A stretch of DNA of 49,552 nt from Streptomyces odonnellii. GTDB taxonomy: Bacteria; Actinomycetota; Actinomycetes; Streptomycetales; Streptomycetaceae. Made by a program: the position numbers and the translations under genes. Shown here one piece after another: positions 26,731-34,387 of this stretch (positions within the stretch are counted from its first letter, which is position 1; the number at the start of each line of letters is the position of its first letter). The stretch covers positions 1 to 49,552 of the forward strand of contig NZ_LATD01000268.1 of assembly GCF_000981895.1 (NCBI RefSeq), written 5' to 3'. Below the pieces are notes generated by a model that saw only the letters and a program-made list of their open reading frames with translations, did no database searches and was not told where the DNA came from.

Positions 26731-26780
26731 ACGGAGTACTCCTCGTCTGTCGCTGGTGGGGGCGGCCGCTGTCGGACCGG

Positions 26781-27821
26781 TCAGCTAAAGCCCGTAGGCA
26801 GGTACTGGTCGACATTCTCCTTGTCGACAACGGCCGAGTAGCACGTGACCGAGACCGGGATCTCCAGCTCGGCCAGACCGCTGACGCCCTTGGACTGGCC
26901 CAGCGCGCGGGCCAGGTCGATGGCGGAGGCGGCCATGGTGGGCGGGTAGAGCACGGTGGCCTTGAGCACGCTGTTGTCGGCCTTGATGGCGTCCATCGCC
27001 GACTTGGCGCCGGCGCCGCCGACCATCAGGAAGCCGTCGCGGCCCGCCTGCTGGATGGCGCGCAGCGCGCCGACACCCTGGTCGTCGTCGTGGTTCCACA
27101 GGGCGTCGAAGCTGGCCTGGGCCTGGAGGAGCTGGGCCATCTTGGCCTGGCCCGACTCGACGGTGAAGTCGGCCGCCTGGCGGGCGACCTTCTTGATGTT
27201 CGGGAAGTTCTTCAGGGCGTCGTCGAAGCCCTTGGTGCGCTGCTGGGTCAGCTCCAGGTTGTCGAGACCGGCCAGCTCGATGACGGTGGCGTTCGGCTTG
27301 TCCTTGAGCTTCTCGCCGATGTAGTTGCCGGCGCTGACGCCCATGCCGTAGTTGTCGCCACCGACCCAGCAGCGGTACGCCTGCGGGTCGGCGAAGATCC
27401 GGTCCAGGTTGATGACCGGGATACCGGCGCGCATGGCCTTGAGGCCGACCTGGGTGAGCGCCTTGCCGTCGGCCGGCAGGATCACCAGGACGTCGACCTT
27501 CTTGTTGATCAGCGTCTCGACCTGGCCGATCTGGGCGGCGGTGTCGTTGGAGCCCTCGGTGATGTCCAGCGTCACCTCCGAGTACTTCGCCGCACGCGAC
27601 TTGGCGTTCTCGTTGATCGCGTTGAGCCAGCCGTGGTCGGCCTGGGGGCCCGCGAAACCGATGGTGACGGGCGTGCCGGGCTTGTCGTCCGCGGCGGCCG
27701 GCTGGCTGTTGGCCGCCGGCTCCTTCTTCTCGGGCTCATTGCTGGTACAGGCGGTGAGGAGGGCACCCGCGGAGATGGCGGCGGTGCCGAAGAGCAGCCC
27801 TCTGCGGCTCGTTTCTGGCAT
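26781..27821 (-). CDS. Sugar ABC transporter substrate-binding lipoprotein (ribose type)
   Basis: A 346-residue periplasmic-binding-protein-like lipoprotein. The N-terminus has twin arginines (R6-R7-G-L-L-F) and a lipobox L22-T-A-C25, so it is probably Tat-exported and lipid-anchored at C25. The mature part is a type 1 sugar-binding fold: TIGFAGPQADHGWLNAINEN, DTAAQIGQVETLINKKVD, PVINLDRIF, VIELAGLDNLELTQQRTKGF and WNHDDDQGVGALRAIQQAG. It captures a monosaccharide or cyclitol outside the membrane and delivers it to the permease encoded next. It is 57 nt downstream of the permease gene. Confidence 0.92.
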   Translation of the reverse strand: MPETSRRGLLFGTAAISAGALLTACTSNEPEKKEPAANSQPAAADDKPGTPVTIGFAGPQADHGWLNAINENAKSRAAKYSEVTLDITEGSNDTAAQIGQVETLINKKVDVLVILPADGKALTQVGLKAMRAGIPVINLDRIFADPQAYRCWVGGDNYGMGVSAGNYIGEKLKDKPNATVIELAGLDNLELTQQRTKGFDDALKNFPNIKKVARQAADFTVESGQAKMAQLLQAQASFDALWNHDDDQGVGALRAIQQAGRDGFLMVGGAGAKSAMDAIKADNSVLKATVLYPPTMAASAIDLARALGQSKGVSGLAELEIPVSVTCYSAVVDKENVDQYLPTGFS

Positions 27822-27878
27822 GGCGGTTCAACCCTTCAGGATAGGGCGGTACAGGGAAAGCGGGTGCGAGACCGGAAG

Positions 27879-28940
27879 TCAGGCCTCGCCGTTGCGCATG
27901 GTGCGGCGCTGGACCAGTACGGCGGCGACGATGATGGCGCCCTTCGCGATCTGCTGGACATCGCTCTGGAGATTGTTGAGCGCGAAGATATTGGTGATCG
28001 TGGTGAAGACCAGAACACCGAGGACGGAGCCGACGATGGTGCCGCGGCCGCCGCTGAGCAGGGTGCCGCCGATGATCGCGGCGGCGATGGCGTCCAGCTC
28101 GTACAGGTTTCCGTTGGTGTTCTGTCCCGAGCCGGCCAGGATGATCAGCAGGAAGGCCGCGATACCGCAGCAGAGCCCGGAGAGCAGATAGAGATAGAGC
28201 CGCTGGCGCCGTACGTCGATACCGGCGAGCCTGGCGGCCTCGGCGTTGCCGCCGACGGCGACGGTGCGCCGCCCGAAGGTCGTACGGTTCAGCACCAGCC
28301 AGCCGATCACCGTGACGGCCGCGAAGACCAGCACGAGCGGCGGGACGCCCAGGACGTACGAGTCGGGTATGCCGAGATCGAGCACCGAGTTCACGGTGAC
28401 GATCTGGGTCTTGCCCTCGGTGATCTGGAGGGCGAGGCCCCGGGCGGAGGCCAGCATCGCGAGGGTGGCGATGAACGGCACCATCCCGCCGTACGCGATG
28501 AGCAGCCCGTTCACCAGACCGCAGCCCAGACCGACCACCACCGCGGTGAACAGGATGCCGGCGAAGCCGTACTGCTGGGTGGCGAGCGTGGTCGCCCAGA
28601 CCGAGGAGAGGGCCACGATGGCGCCGACCGACAGGTCGATGCCGCCGCTGGTGATCACAAAGGTCATGCCGACCGTGACCACACCGATGACCGAGGCCTG
28701 GGTGAGGACGAGCTGGAGGTTGTTGGTGTCCAGGAACTGCTCGGGCTTGGTGATGCCGCCGACCACGATCAGCGCGGCGAGCACCCCGAGCAGCGAGAGG
28801 TTACGGACGTCGAGACGCAGCCCGAGGCTTCGCCAACCGCCCTTCTCCTCCGCGGACTTGGCTGTGGACGCGGACAGGACGGGCGGCTCGGGCGCGGCTT
28901 CGGGCCCGCCCTGCTGTGCCTCGGAGGCAGGCTGTTTCAT
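27879..28940 (-). CDS. Sugar ABC transporter permease (RbsC type)
   Basis: A 353-residue membrane protein with 8-10 hydrophobic segments, typical of the ribose/xylose/inositol branched permease family. Motifs are GMTFVITSGGIDLSVGAIVALS, FIATLAMLASARGLAL, AAIIGGTLLSGGRGTIVGSVLGV and the EAARLAGIDVRRQRLYLYLLSG coupling loop. The N-terminal 50 residues are hydrophilic and cytoplasmic. Its GTG or ATG start overlaps the ATPase stop by 4 nt. It forms the channel, probably as a homodimer, with the double ATPase. Confidence 0.92.
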   Translation of the reverse strand: MKQPASEAQQGGPEAAPEPPVLSASTAKSAEEKGGWRSLGLRLDVRNLSLLGVLAALIVVGGITKPEQFLDTNNLQLVLTQASVIGVVTVGMTFVITSGGIDLSVGAIVALSSVWATTLATQQYGFAGILFTAVVVGLGCGLVNGLLIAYGGMVPFIATLAMLASARGLALQITEGKTQIVTVNSVLDLGIPDSYVLGVPPLVLVFAAVTVIGWLVLNRTTFGRRTVAVGGNAEAARLAGIDVRRQRLYLYLLSGLCCGIAAFLLIILAGSGQNTNGNLYELDAIAAAIIGGTLLSGGRGTIVGSVLGVLVFTTITNIFALNNLQSDVQQIAKGAIIVAAVLVQRRTMRNGEA

Positions 28941-30469
28941 GGCGTCGGGCTCCCTTCCATCACAAGGTCGAGTACACGGTGCTCGTCGAGCTCCTGGGCG
29001 GGCGCCCGGTGGACGACCCGGCCCTCCCGGAGCACCAGCACCCGGTCGGCGAGGCCCAGTACTTCGGGGACCTCGCTGGAGACGAGCAGCACGGCGAGGC
29101 CTTCGTCGGCCAGCCGGCGGATCACGGCGTACAGCTCGGCGCGGGCGCCGACGTCGACGCCCCGGGTGGGTTCGTCGAGCAGCAGGACCCGGCAGCCGCG
29201 GAGCAGCCAGCGGGCGAGGACCGCCTTCTGCTGGTTGCCGCCGGAGAGGGTGCGGATCCGGGCCTCGGGGTTGTCGGGGCGCAGGGAGAGTTCCCTGGTG
29301 GCCTTCCTGGCCGCGGTCCGCTCGGCCGAGCGGTCGAGCCAGCCGATCCGCGCGAACCGCGGGAGCGAGGACACCGACACATTGCGGGTGACCGATTCGA
29401 GCATCAGCAGGGCCTGGGCCTTGCGCTCCTCGGGCGCCAGACCGAGTCCCGCGCGGACGGCGGAGGGTACGCTGCCGGGCCGCAGCGGGGCGCCGCCGAC
29501 GAGGACACGCCCCGCGGTGGGCTTGCGCGCCCCGTAGATGGTCTCCAGGATCTCGGAGCGTCCCGAGCCCACGAGCCCCGCGAGTCCAACGATCTCGCCG
29601 GGCCGCAGTTCGAGGTCGACCGGCTCGAACTCCCCGGTCCTGGTGAGGCCTTCGACCCGCAGTACGGGCTCGGCGTCGGCGGAGGGGGGCGCGGCGGGCC
29701 GCTCGGGGAAGACGTACTCGACGTTGCGGCCGGTCATCAGGGCGACGACCTCGCGCGTCGGGGTCTCCTTCGCCGGCAGCGCGACGGCCACCGTACGGCC
29801 GTCCTTGATGACGGTGACCCGGTCGCCGATGCGCCGGATCTCCTCCAGCCGGTGGGAGATGTAGATGACGGCCACACCGTCGGCGGTCAGGGTGGAGACG
29901 ACCCGGAAGAGGTTGTCGACCTCGTCGGGGTCGAGGGCGGCGGACGGTTCGTCCATCACGATGAGCCGTACGTCGTGGGAGAGCGCGCGGGCCATGGACA
30001 CGATCTGCTGCTGGGCGGCGGAGAGTTCACCGACGGGCGTGTGCGCCTGGATCTCGGGGTGGCCGAGCCGCTTGAGCAGCGCGGTCGCCGCGGCCCTGGC
30101 CTCCCGGCCCTTGATGACGAAGCCGGCGCTGGTGGGCTCATGGCCGAGGAAGATGTTCTCGGCGACGGACAGGCCCTCGACCAGGTCGAGTTCCTGGTAG
30201 ATGGTCGCGATGCCCAGCCGCATGGCGGCGATGGGCGACTTGAGTGTGACCGCTTCGCCCCGCCAGGTGATCACTCCGCCGTCGGGCTGGTGGGCCCCGG
30301 CGAGCACCTTGATGAGGGTGGACTTGCCGGCGCCGTTCTGGCCGAGCAGGCAGTGGACCTCGCCCGCCTGGACCTCCAGGTCCACACCGTCGAGCGCGCG
30401 GACACCGGGAAACGTCTTGATGATGCCGGACATGGTGAGCAGAAGGGTTTCTGGTGGTGCTGGTGCCAT
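28937..30469 (-). CDS. Sugar ABC transporter ATP-binding protein (RbsA/XylG type, two ABC domains)
   Basis: A 510-residue protein with two ABC domains. Domain 1 has Walker A GQNGAGKST, signature LSAAQQQIVSMARAL and Walker B LIVMDEPSA. Domain 2 has a degenerate Walker A (GLVGSGRSEILE), signature LSGGNQQKAVLARWLL and Walker B VLLLDEPTRGVDVG, as usual for this subfamily. The ATG at 30469 starts MAPAPPETLLLTMSGIIKTF. It powers import of the sugar bound by the lipoprotein encoded two genes on. An unusual 380-nt CA-rich stretch lies between it and the upstream ROK regulator gene. Confidence 0.93.
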   Translation of the reverse strand: MAPAPPETLLLTMSGIIKTFPGVRALDGVDLEVQAGEVHCLLGQNGAGKSTLIKVLAGAHQPDGGVITWRGEAVTLKSPIAAMRLGIATIYQELDLVEGLSVAENIFLGHEPTSAGFVIKGREARAAATALLKRLGHPEIQAHTPVGELSAAQQQIVSMARALSHDVRLIVMDEPSAALDPDEVDNLFRVVSTLTADGVAVIYISHRLEEIRRIGDRVTVIKDGRTVAVALPAKETPTREVVALMTGRNVEYVFPERPAAPPSADAEPVLRVEGLTRTGEFEPVDLELRPGEIVGLAGLVGSGRSEILETIYGARKPTAGRVLVGGAPLRPGSVPSAVRAGLGLAPEERKAQALLMLESVTRNVSVSSLPRFARIGWLDRSAERTAARKATRELSLRPDNPEARIRTLSGGNQQKAVLARWLLRGCRVLLLDEPTRGVDVGARAELYAVIRRLADEGLAVLLVSSEVPEVLGLADRVLVLREGRVVHRAPAQELDEHRVLDLVMEGSPTP

Positions 30470-30851
30470 GGCGTATCCCCTCGGCGGATGCGGCCCGCCC
30501 CGCGGGCAGGACTGGACAAGGGCAGGGCGGAGCCAGGTGCGGCGGCGCTGTGATGGGTGGTGTGCGGCTCGTACGGGTGCTGCGGCTCGCGGGAGCGCAG
30601 CGACTTCGGATGCGGGTGCGGCTCGTACGGGGTGGTGCGGGTGGTACGGCTCGTGCTGGTCGTTCGGGTGGTGCGTCCGGTCCGGTACGGGGTGGTGCCC
30701 GGCGGTGCAGGGGTGCCGGTGGGGCGGCTCGTACGGGTGGTGCCCGGCGGTGCTGGTGGTGCGGCTCTTGCGGGTGGCGCGGCTCGTGCGGGTGGTGCGG
30801 TTCGTACGGGGTGGTGCGGTGGTGCCCGGTGGTGCGTGGTGCGGTACCGGC
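30470..30851 (-). repeat. 382-nt degenerate repeat, C- and A-rich on the transcribed strand
   Basis: No gene is supported here. From about 30555 to 30845 the plus strand is built from imperfect repeats around GTGCGGCTCGTACGGGTGGT, with units of about 15-20 nt. Plus-strand G outnumbers C about 2:1 (31 to 15 in 30661-30720 by hand count) and A is rare. In the direction of transcription of the flanking genes the RNA would be C/A-rich and G-poor, the composition of Rho-utilisation sites and of unstructured leaders. The ATPase gene promoter, if separate from that of the ROK gene, must lie within or just after it. Confidence 0.7.
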
Positions 30852-32042
30852 CTAGGCCGGTGAGAACAGGTGGTCGCTGATGAGCCGGGCCGCGCCGGTG
30901 ACCCCGGCGGTCGGGCCCAACTCGCCCAGGACTATGGGGAGATTGCCGGTGGCCAGCGGCAGCGACTGCCGGTAGACCTGGGTACGCACGCTGGCCAGCA
31001 GCGTGTGGCCGAGGCCGGTCACCCCGCCGCCGATCACGACCAGCGCCGGGTTGAAGAAGCTGACGAGTCCGGCGATCACCTGGCCGACCCGGTTCCCGCC
31101 CTCGCGGATGAGGTCGAGCGCGGTGGGGTCTCCGGCGGCCGCCGCCGCGGCGACATCCACCGCGGTCAGCCGGCCCGACTCCTCCAGCCGGGCGGCCAGT
31201 TCGGGCGAGCGCCCGGTGCGCGCCGCGTCCTCGGCGTCACGGGCGAGCGCGGCGCCGCTGAAGTAGGCCTCCAGACAGCCCTTGTTGCCACAGGCGCAGG
31301 CACGGCCGTCCGCCACGACCTGGATATGGCCGATGTCCCCGGCGCTGCCGGTCGTACCGCGGTAGACCTCGCCGCCGACGACGATGCCGCAGCCGATACC
31401 GGTGCCGATCTTGATGCAGAGGAAGTCCCCCGCGGAGCGCGCGACGCCCGCGTGCTGCTCCCCCATCGCCATCAGGTTCACATCGTTGTCGACCATGACG
31501 GGGCAGCCCAGCTCCTGGCTGAGGGCCTCCCGTACCGGAAAGCCGTCCCAGCCGGGCATGATCGGCGGCGCGACGGGCACGCCCTCGGGGAAGCGGACAG
31601 GACCGGGGACACCGATCCCCGCCCCGTCGAACTCCTCGGCGAGCCCGGTGACCTTGAGCTTGGCCGCCATGGCGAGCACCTGCTCGAAGATGGCGACGGG
31701 CCCTTCGCGGACGTCCATGGGGTGGTTGAGATGCCCCAGCACCTCCAGCTCGGCGTTGGTCACGGCCACATCGATGGATGTGGCGCCGATGTCGACCCCG
31801 AGGAAGCGCAGGGCGGGCGCCAGCCGGATGTTGTGGGAACGCCGGCCGCCGCGCGAGGCGGCGAGTCCGTCGGCGACGACCAGTCCGGTCTCCAGCAGAC
31901 GGTCCACCTCGACGGCGAGCTTGGAGCGCGACAGGTCCACCTGGTCGCCGAGCTGCGCGCGGGAGTTGGGCCCACCGTCGCGCAGCAGTCTGAGCAGTCG
32001 CGCCTGATGGGCGTTCGCGGGTCGTGCCGTCATGCGTCTCAC
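30852..32042 (-). CDS. ROK-family transcriptional regulator
   Basis: A 396-residue ROK protein. An N-terminal winged helix (about residues 10-70: LLRLLRDGGPNSRAQLGDQV, LSRSKLAVEVDRL) precedes a sugar-kinase-like domain with LGVDIGATSIDVAV, DNDVNLMAMGE, KIGTGIGCGIVVGG and the zinc motif CACGNKGCLEAY. GHIQ supplies the conserved His. A GTG at 32042 is preferred because GGAGG precedes it by 5 nt, though an ATG at 32033 (MTARPANAHQ) is possible. It presumably senses the imported sugar and represses the ABC operon. A conserved 25-bp block upstream is a candidate operator shared with the secreted-protein gene. Confidence 0.9.
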   Translation of the reverse strand: MRRMTARPANAHQARLLRLLRDGGPNSRAQLGDQVDLSRSKLAVEVDRLLETGLVVADGLAASRGGRRSHNIRLAPALRFLGVDIGATSIDVAVTNAELEVLGHLNHPMDVREGPVAIFEQVLAMAAKLKVTGLAEEFDGAGIGVPGPVRFPEGVPVAPPIMPGWDGFPVREALSQELGCPVMVDNDVNLMAMGEQHAGVARSAGDFLCIKIGTGIGCGIVVGGEVYRGTTGSAGDIGHIQVVADGRACACGNKGCLEAYFSGAALARDAEDAARTGRSPELAARLEESGRLTAVDVAAAAAAGDPTALDLIREGGNRVGQVIAGLVSFFNPALVVIGGGVTGLGHTLLASVRTQVYRQSLPLATGNLPIVLGELGPTAGVTGAARLISDHLFSPA

Positions 32043-32113
32043 GCGCCCCTCCCCGCCTTCTCGGCCATGTTTGCCGGGCTTTCGAGGGAACGTAGCAGCG
32101 CTTGCCCTCAGTG

Positions 32114-32166
32114 GGAAGAAGTTGAGCGGGAATCCGTCCCAACTTTCTCCACACCGAGGACAAAGC
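32114..32166 (-). promoter_or_regulatory. Candidate ROK operator upstream of the ROK gene
   Basis: GGAAGAAGTTG at 32114-32124 faces CAACTTTCTCC at 32140-32150, an inverted repeat matching at 9 of 11 positions with a 15-nt gap. It runs straight into ACTTTCTCC-N6-AGGACAAAGC (32142-32166), which recurs upstream of the secreted-protein gene at 24321-24345 with the same 6-nt spacing. The position 70-125 nt before the ROK start fits autoregulation. Confidence 0.6.
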
Positions 32167-32308
32167 TGTTTTTTGGCATGCCTTTTGGGACCCCGTGGGG
32201 CCTTGTGTCCGTCTTTTCGTGCCTGTTACCGCTCGCCTCGACTGTGCCGAATGCCCGAGAAGCGCCGAGGACCCGCTACTCGCCGGTGAAAGCCCGCGCC
32301 CCGGCCGG

Positions 32309-33001
32309 TCAGGAGGGCCGGGACGGTGACTGGGTGCGGTGGTGGTAGGTCGTACGGGTGTGCTCGGTGTGCGCCTTCATCACCTCGACCGCGCGCCTCT
32401 CGTCCCTCGTCGCGATCGCGGCGATCAGCTCCCGGTGCTCGATCCAGGACTGTTTGCCTCGCTGCCGGGCGACCGGCGTGTAGTACCAGCGCACCCGGCG
32501 GTCCACTCTCGCGGCCAGTTCGGCCAGTACGAGATTGCCCGCCAACTCCATCACCTTGGCATGGAAGGCCGCGTTGGTGGCGACCGTCAGATCGACATCG
32601 TCGTCCGCCACGGACTGCTCCCCCTGGGCGCACAGCGCCTCCAGCGCGGCGATCCCGGCCGAGCCGGAGTTGGCGGCGGCGAGCCGGGCGGCCTCCGCCT
32701 CCAGAAGCGTACGGACCGAGAGCAACTGGTCCGCCTCCTCCTCGGTCGGCTCATGGACGAAGGCGCCCTGGGCCGGACGCAGATCCACCCAGCCCTCGGT
32801 GTTGAGCCGCTGGAGCGCCTCGCGCACCGGCTGCCGGGAGACACCGAGATGGCCCGCCAGCTCGCTCTCCACGAGATGCTGGCCCGGCTGGAGCTGCCTG
32901 ATCGTTATGAGTTCGAGCAGGGCTTCGTACACACGCTCACGCAGCGGACCAGGTCGTTCGAGCTTGGGTACGGCCCCTTGTGCCAGTTTCGCGGACAACA
33001 T
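32309..33001 (-). CDS. GntR-family regulator, FCD domain
   Basis: A 230-residue regulator. A winged helix occupies about residues 18-85 (RERVYEALLELI, HLVESELAGHLGVSRQPVRE, ALQRLNTEGWVDLRPAQG). An all-helical FCD ligand domain follows, with likely metal ligands in AAFHAKVMELAGN, SWIEHRELI and MKAHTEH. Such FCD domains bind small carboxylates or acyl-CoAs. The ATG at 33001 is 64 nt downstream of an ACTGTAGACGAT element, and three similar elements precede oxalate and formate genes in this window. It is therefore the best candidate for the regulator of that regulon, with oxalate, oxalyl-CoA or formate as possible effector; the last point is inference. Confidence 0.9.
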   Translation of the reverse strand: MLSAKLAQGAVPKLERPGPLRERVYEALLELITIRQLQPGQHLVESELAGHLGVSRQPVREALQRLNTEGWVDLRPAQGAFVHEPTEEEADQLLSVRTLLEAEAARLAAANSGSAGIAALEALCAQGEQSVADDDVDLTVATNAAFHAKVMELAGNLVLAELAARVDRRVRWYYTPVARQRGKQSWIEHRELIAAIATRDERRAVEVMKAHTEHTRTTYHHRTQSPSRPS

Positions 33002-33064
33002 CGCGGGTCCCCCTCTTGGCCGGCGGTGTCAATGACAGTAGCGACTCACTTCAAGACATTGGCT

Positions 33065-33076
33065 ATCGTCTACAGT
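33065..33076 (-). promoter_or_regulatory. Operator D upstream of gntR
   Basis: The minus strand reads ACTGTAGACGAT, differing by one base from the element before the reductase gene at 35825. It lies 64 nt upstream of the GntR start and inside the 93-nt space after the KAS III-like gene, so gntR probably has its own autoregulated promoter here. Confidence 0.65.
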
Positions 33077-33094
33077 CTACGAGAACGGCCGGAA

Positions 33095-34042
33095 CTATGG
33101 GCACCGGATCACCTGGCCCGCATAGGACAGGTTCCCCCCGAAACCGAAAAGCAATGCTGGGGCCCCGGATTCGACCTCTCGCCGGTCCACGAGCTTGGAC
33201 AGGGCCATGGGGATCGAGGCGGCGGACGTGTTACCCGATACCACGACATCCCGGGCGATGACGGCGTTGATCGCGCCGATCTTCTGGGCGACGGGCTCGA
33301 TGATCCGCAGGTTCGCCTGGTGGAGTACGACCGCGGCCAGATCCTCGGGAGCGAGCCCCGCCCGCTCGCAGACCTTCCGTGCGATCGGCGGCAACTGGGT
33401 GGTGGCCCAGCGGTAGACGGACTGGCCCTCCTGGGCGAACCGGGACGGAGTGCCCTCGATCCGTACGGCATGTCCCATCTCCGGCACCGAGCCCCAGAGC
33501 ACCGGGCCGATCCCCGGCTCCCCGGCGGTCTCGTCCGCCACGACCACCGCCGCGCCCGCGCCGTCCCCGACCAGCACACAGGTGGAACGATCCGCCCAGT
33601 CGGTGACCGCGGTCATCTTGTCCGCGCCGATCACCAGCACCCGGGCCGCGGAGCCGGCTCGCACGGCGTGGTCGGCGGTGGCCAGGGCATGGGTGAAGCC
33701 CGCGCAGACCACATTGAGGTCCATCACCGCGGGCGAGCCCATGGAGAGCCGGGCGGCGACCCGGGCGGCCGTGTTCGGCGAGCGGTCGACGGCGGTGGAG
33801 GTGGCGACGAGTACGAGATCGATGTCCGCCGGGGTGAGTCCGGCGGCGGCGAGCGCCTTGGCGCCCGCCTGCGCGGCCAGTTCGTCCACGGGCTCGTCGG
33901 GACCGGCGACATGGCGGGTCCTGATGCCGACGCGGCTGCTGATCCACTCGTCACTCGTGTCGACGATGGCCGCCAGATCATGATTGGTGAGCACCTTGGC
34001 GGGCTGATAGTGCCCGAGCGCGGCGATACGAGTGCCGGTCAT
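33095..34042 (-). CDS. Beta-ketoacyl-ACP synthase III (FabH)-like protein
   Basis: A 315-residue thiolase-fold condensing enzyme with an intact KAS III triad: C113 in NVVCAGFTHA, H241 in LHQANLRI and N271 in SGNTSAASIP. The N-terminus MTGTRIAALGHYQP and ISSRVGIRTRHVA are typical. It normally joins an acyl-CoA with malonyl-ACP to start fatty-acid or polyketide synthesis. The essential fabH of Streptomyces lies in the fab operon, so this is probably a second copy. No carrier protein or other lipid gene is near. It sits between gntR and the third transporter on the same strand, but has no operator element of its own, so a link to oxalate metabolism is unproven. Confidence 0.88.
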   Translation of the reverse strand: MTGTRIAALGHYQPAKVLTNHDLAAIVDTSDEWISSRVGIRTRHVAGPDEPVDELAAQAGAKALAAAGLTPADIDLVLVATSTAVDRSPNTAARVAARLSMGSPAVMDLNVVCAGFTHALATADHAVRAGSAARVLVIGADKMTAVTDWADRSTCVLVGDGAGAAVVVADETAGEPGIGPVLWGSVPEMGHAVRIEGTPSRFAQEGQSVYRWATTQLPPIARKVCERAGLAPEDLAAVVLHQANLRIIEPVAQKIGAINAVIARDVVVSGNTSAASIPMALSKLVDRREVESGAPALLFGFGGNLSYAGQVIRCP

Positions 34043-34222
34043 GCCCGGGACCCCCTCTGCTGTCGACGTCAGGAGTGCTCCAGTCTTGTCAGCGACTCAC
34101 CGGTAACGGGGCAGGTGATCCGACAGGATTCACCGGCTCCGCTTGGAGAGTCCCGATCAACCGGCCCCGGGAGACCGGCCCGCCCGACCGGATTCCCGGC
34201 CGGGCAGGGGCCCTAGGCCCTG

Positions 34223-34387
34223 TCAGCCGGTGAAGAGCTGCTTGGCCTTGAGGACCAGTTCGTACACACCGTACGCGAGCGGGAGTCCCACCCAAAGCCA
34301 GGCGAAAATGATCAGACCGGTACGCCGGGGTGTCTCAAGCGGCCCGGTCCCGGGCGTCGTGCTGCTGTTCGTCGGCGAGCTGGTCAT
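34223..34387 (-). CDS. Small one-helix membrane protein overlapping the MFS transporter gene
   Basis: A 54-residue protein, MTSSPTNSS at its start, with a Ser/Thr/Pro-rich cytoplasmic head and one hydrophobic helix (about residues 24-44: GLIIFAWLWVGLPLAYGVYE), ending LVLKAKQLFTG. A very strong GAAGGAGG site lies 6 nt before the ATG at 34387. The gene overlaps the last 53 nt of the transporter gene in another frame, so the two are translationally linked. I recall similar tiny proteins annotated as an MFS transporter small subunit next to OFA-type carriers. A regulatory or stabilising subunit is likely; no test is known to me. Confidence 0.75.
   Translation of the reverse strand: MTSSPTNSSTTPGTGPLETPRRTGLIIFAWLWVGLPLAYGVYELVLKAKQLFTG

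Noticed and set aside
30557..30880. Small Gly/Val/Arg-rich frame in the repeat between the ROK and ABC genes
   Set aside because: It has no ribosome site and its composition only reflects the degenerate DNA repeat.
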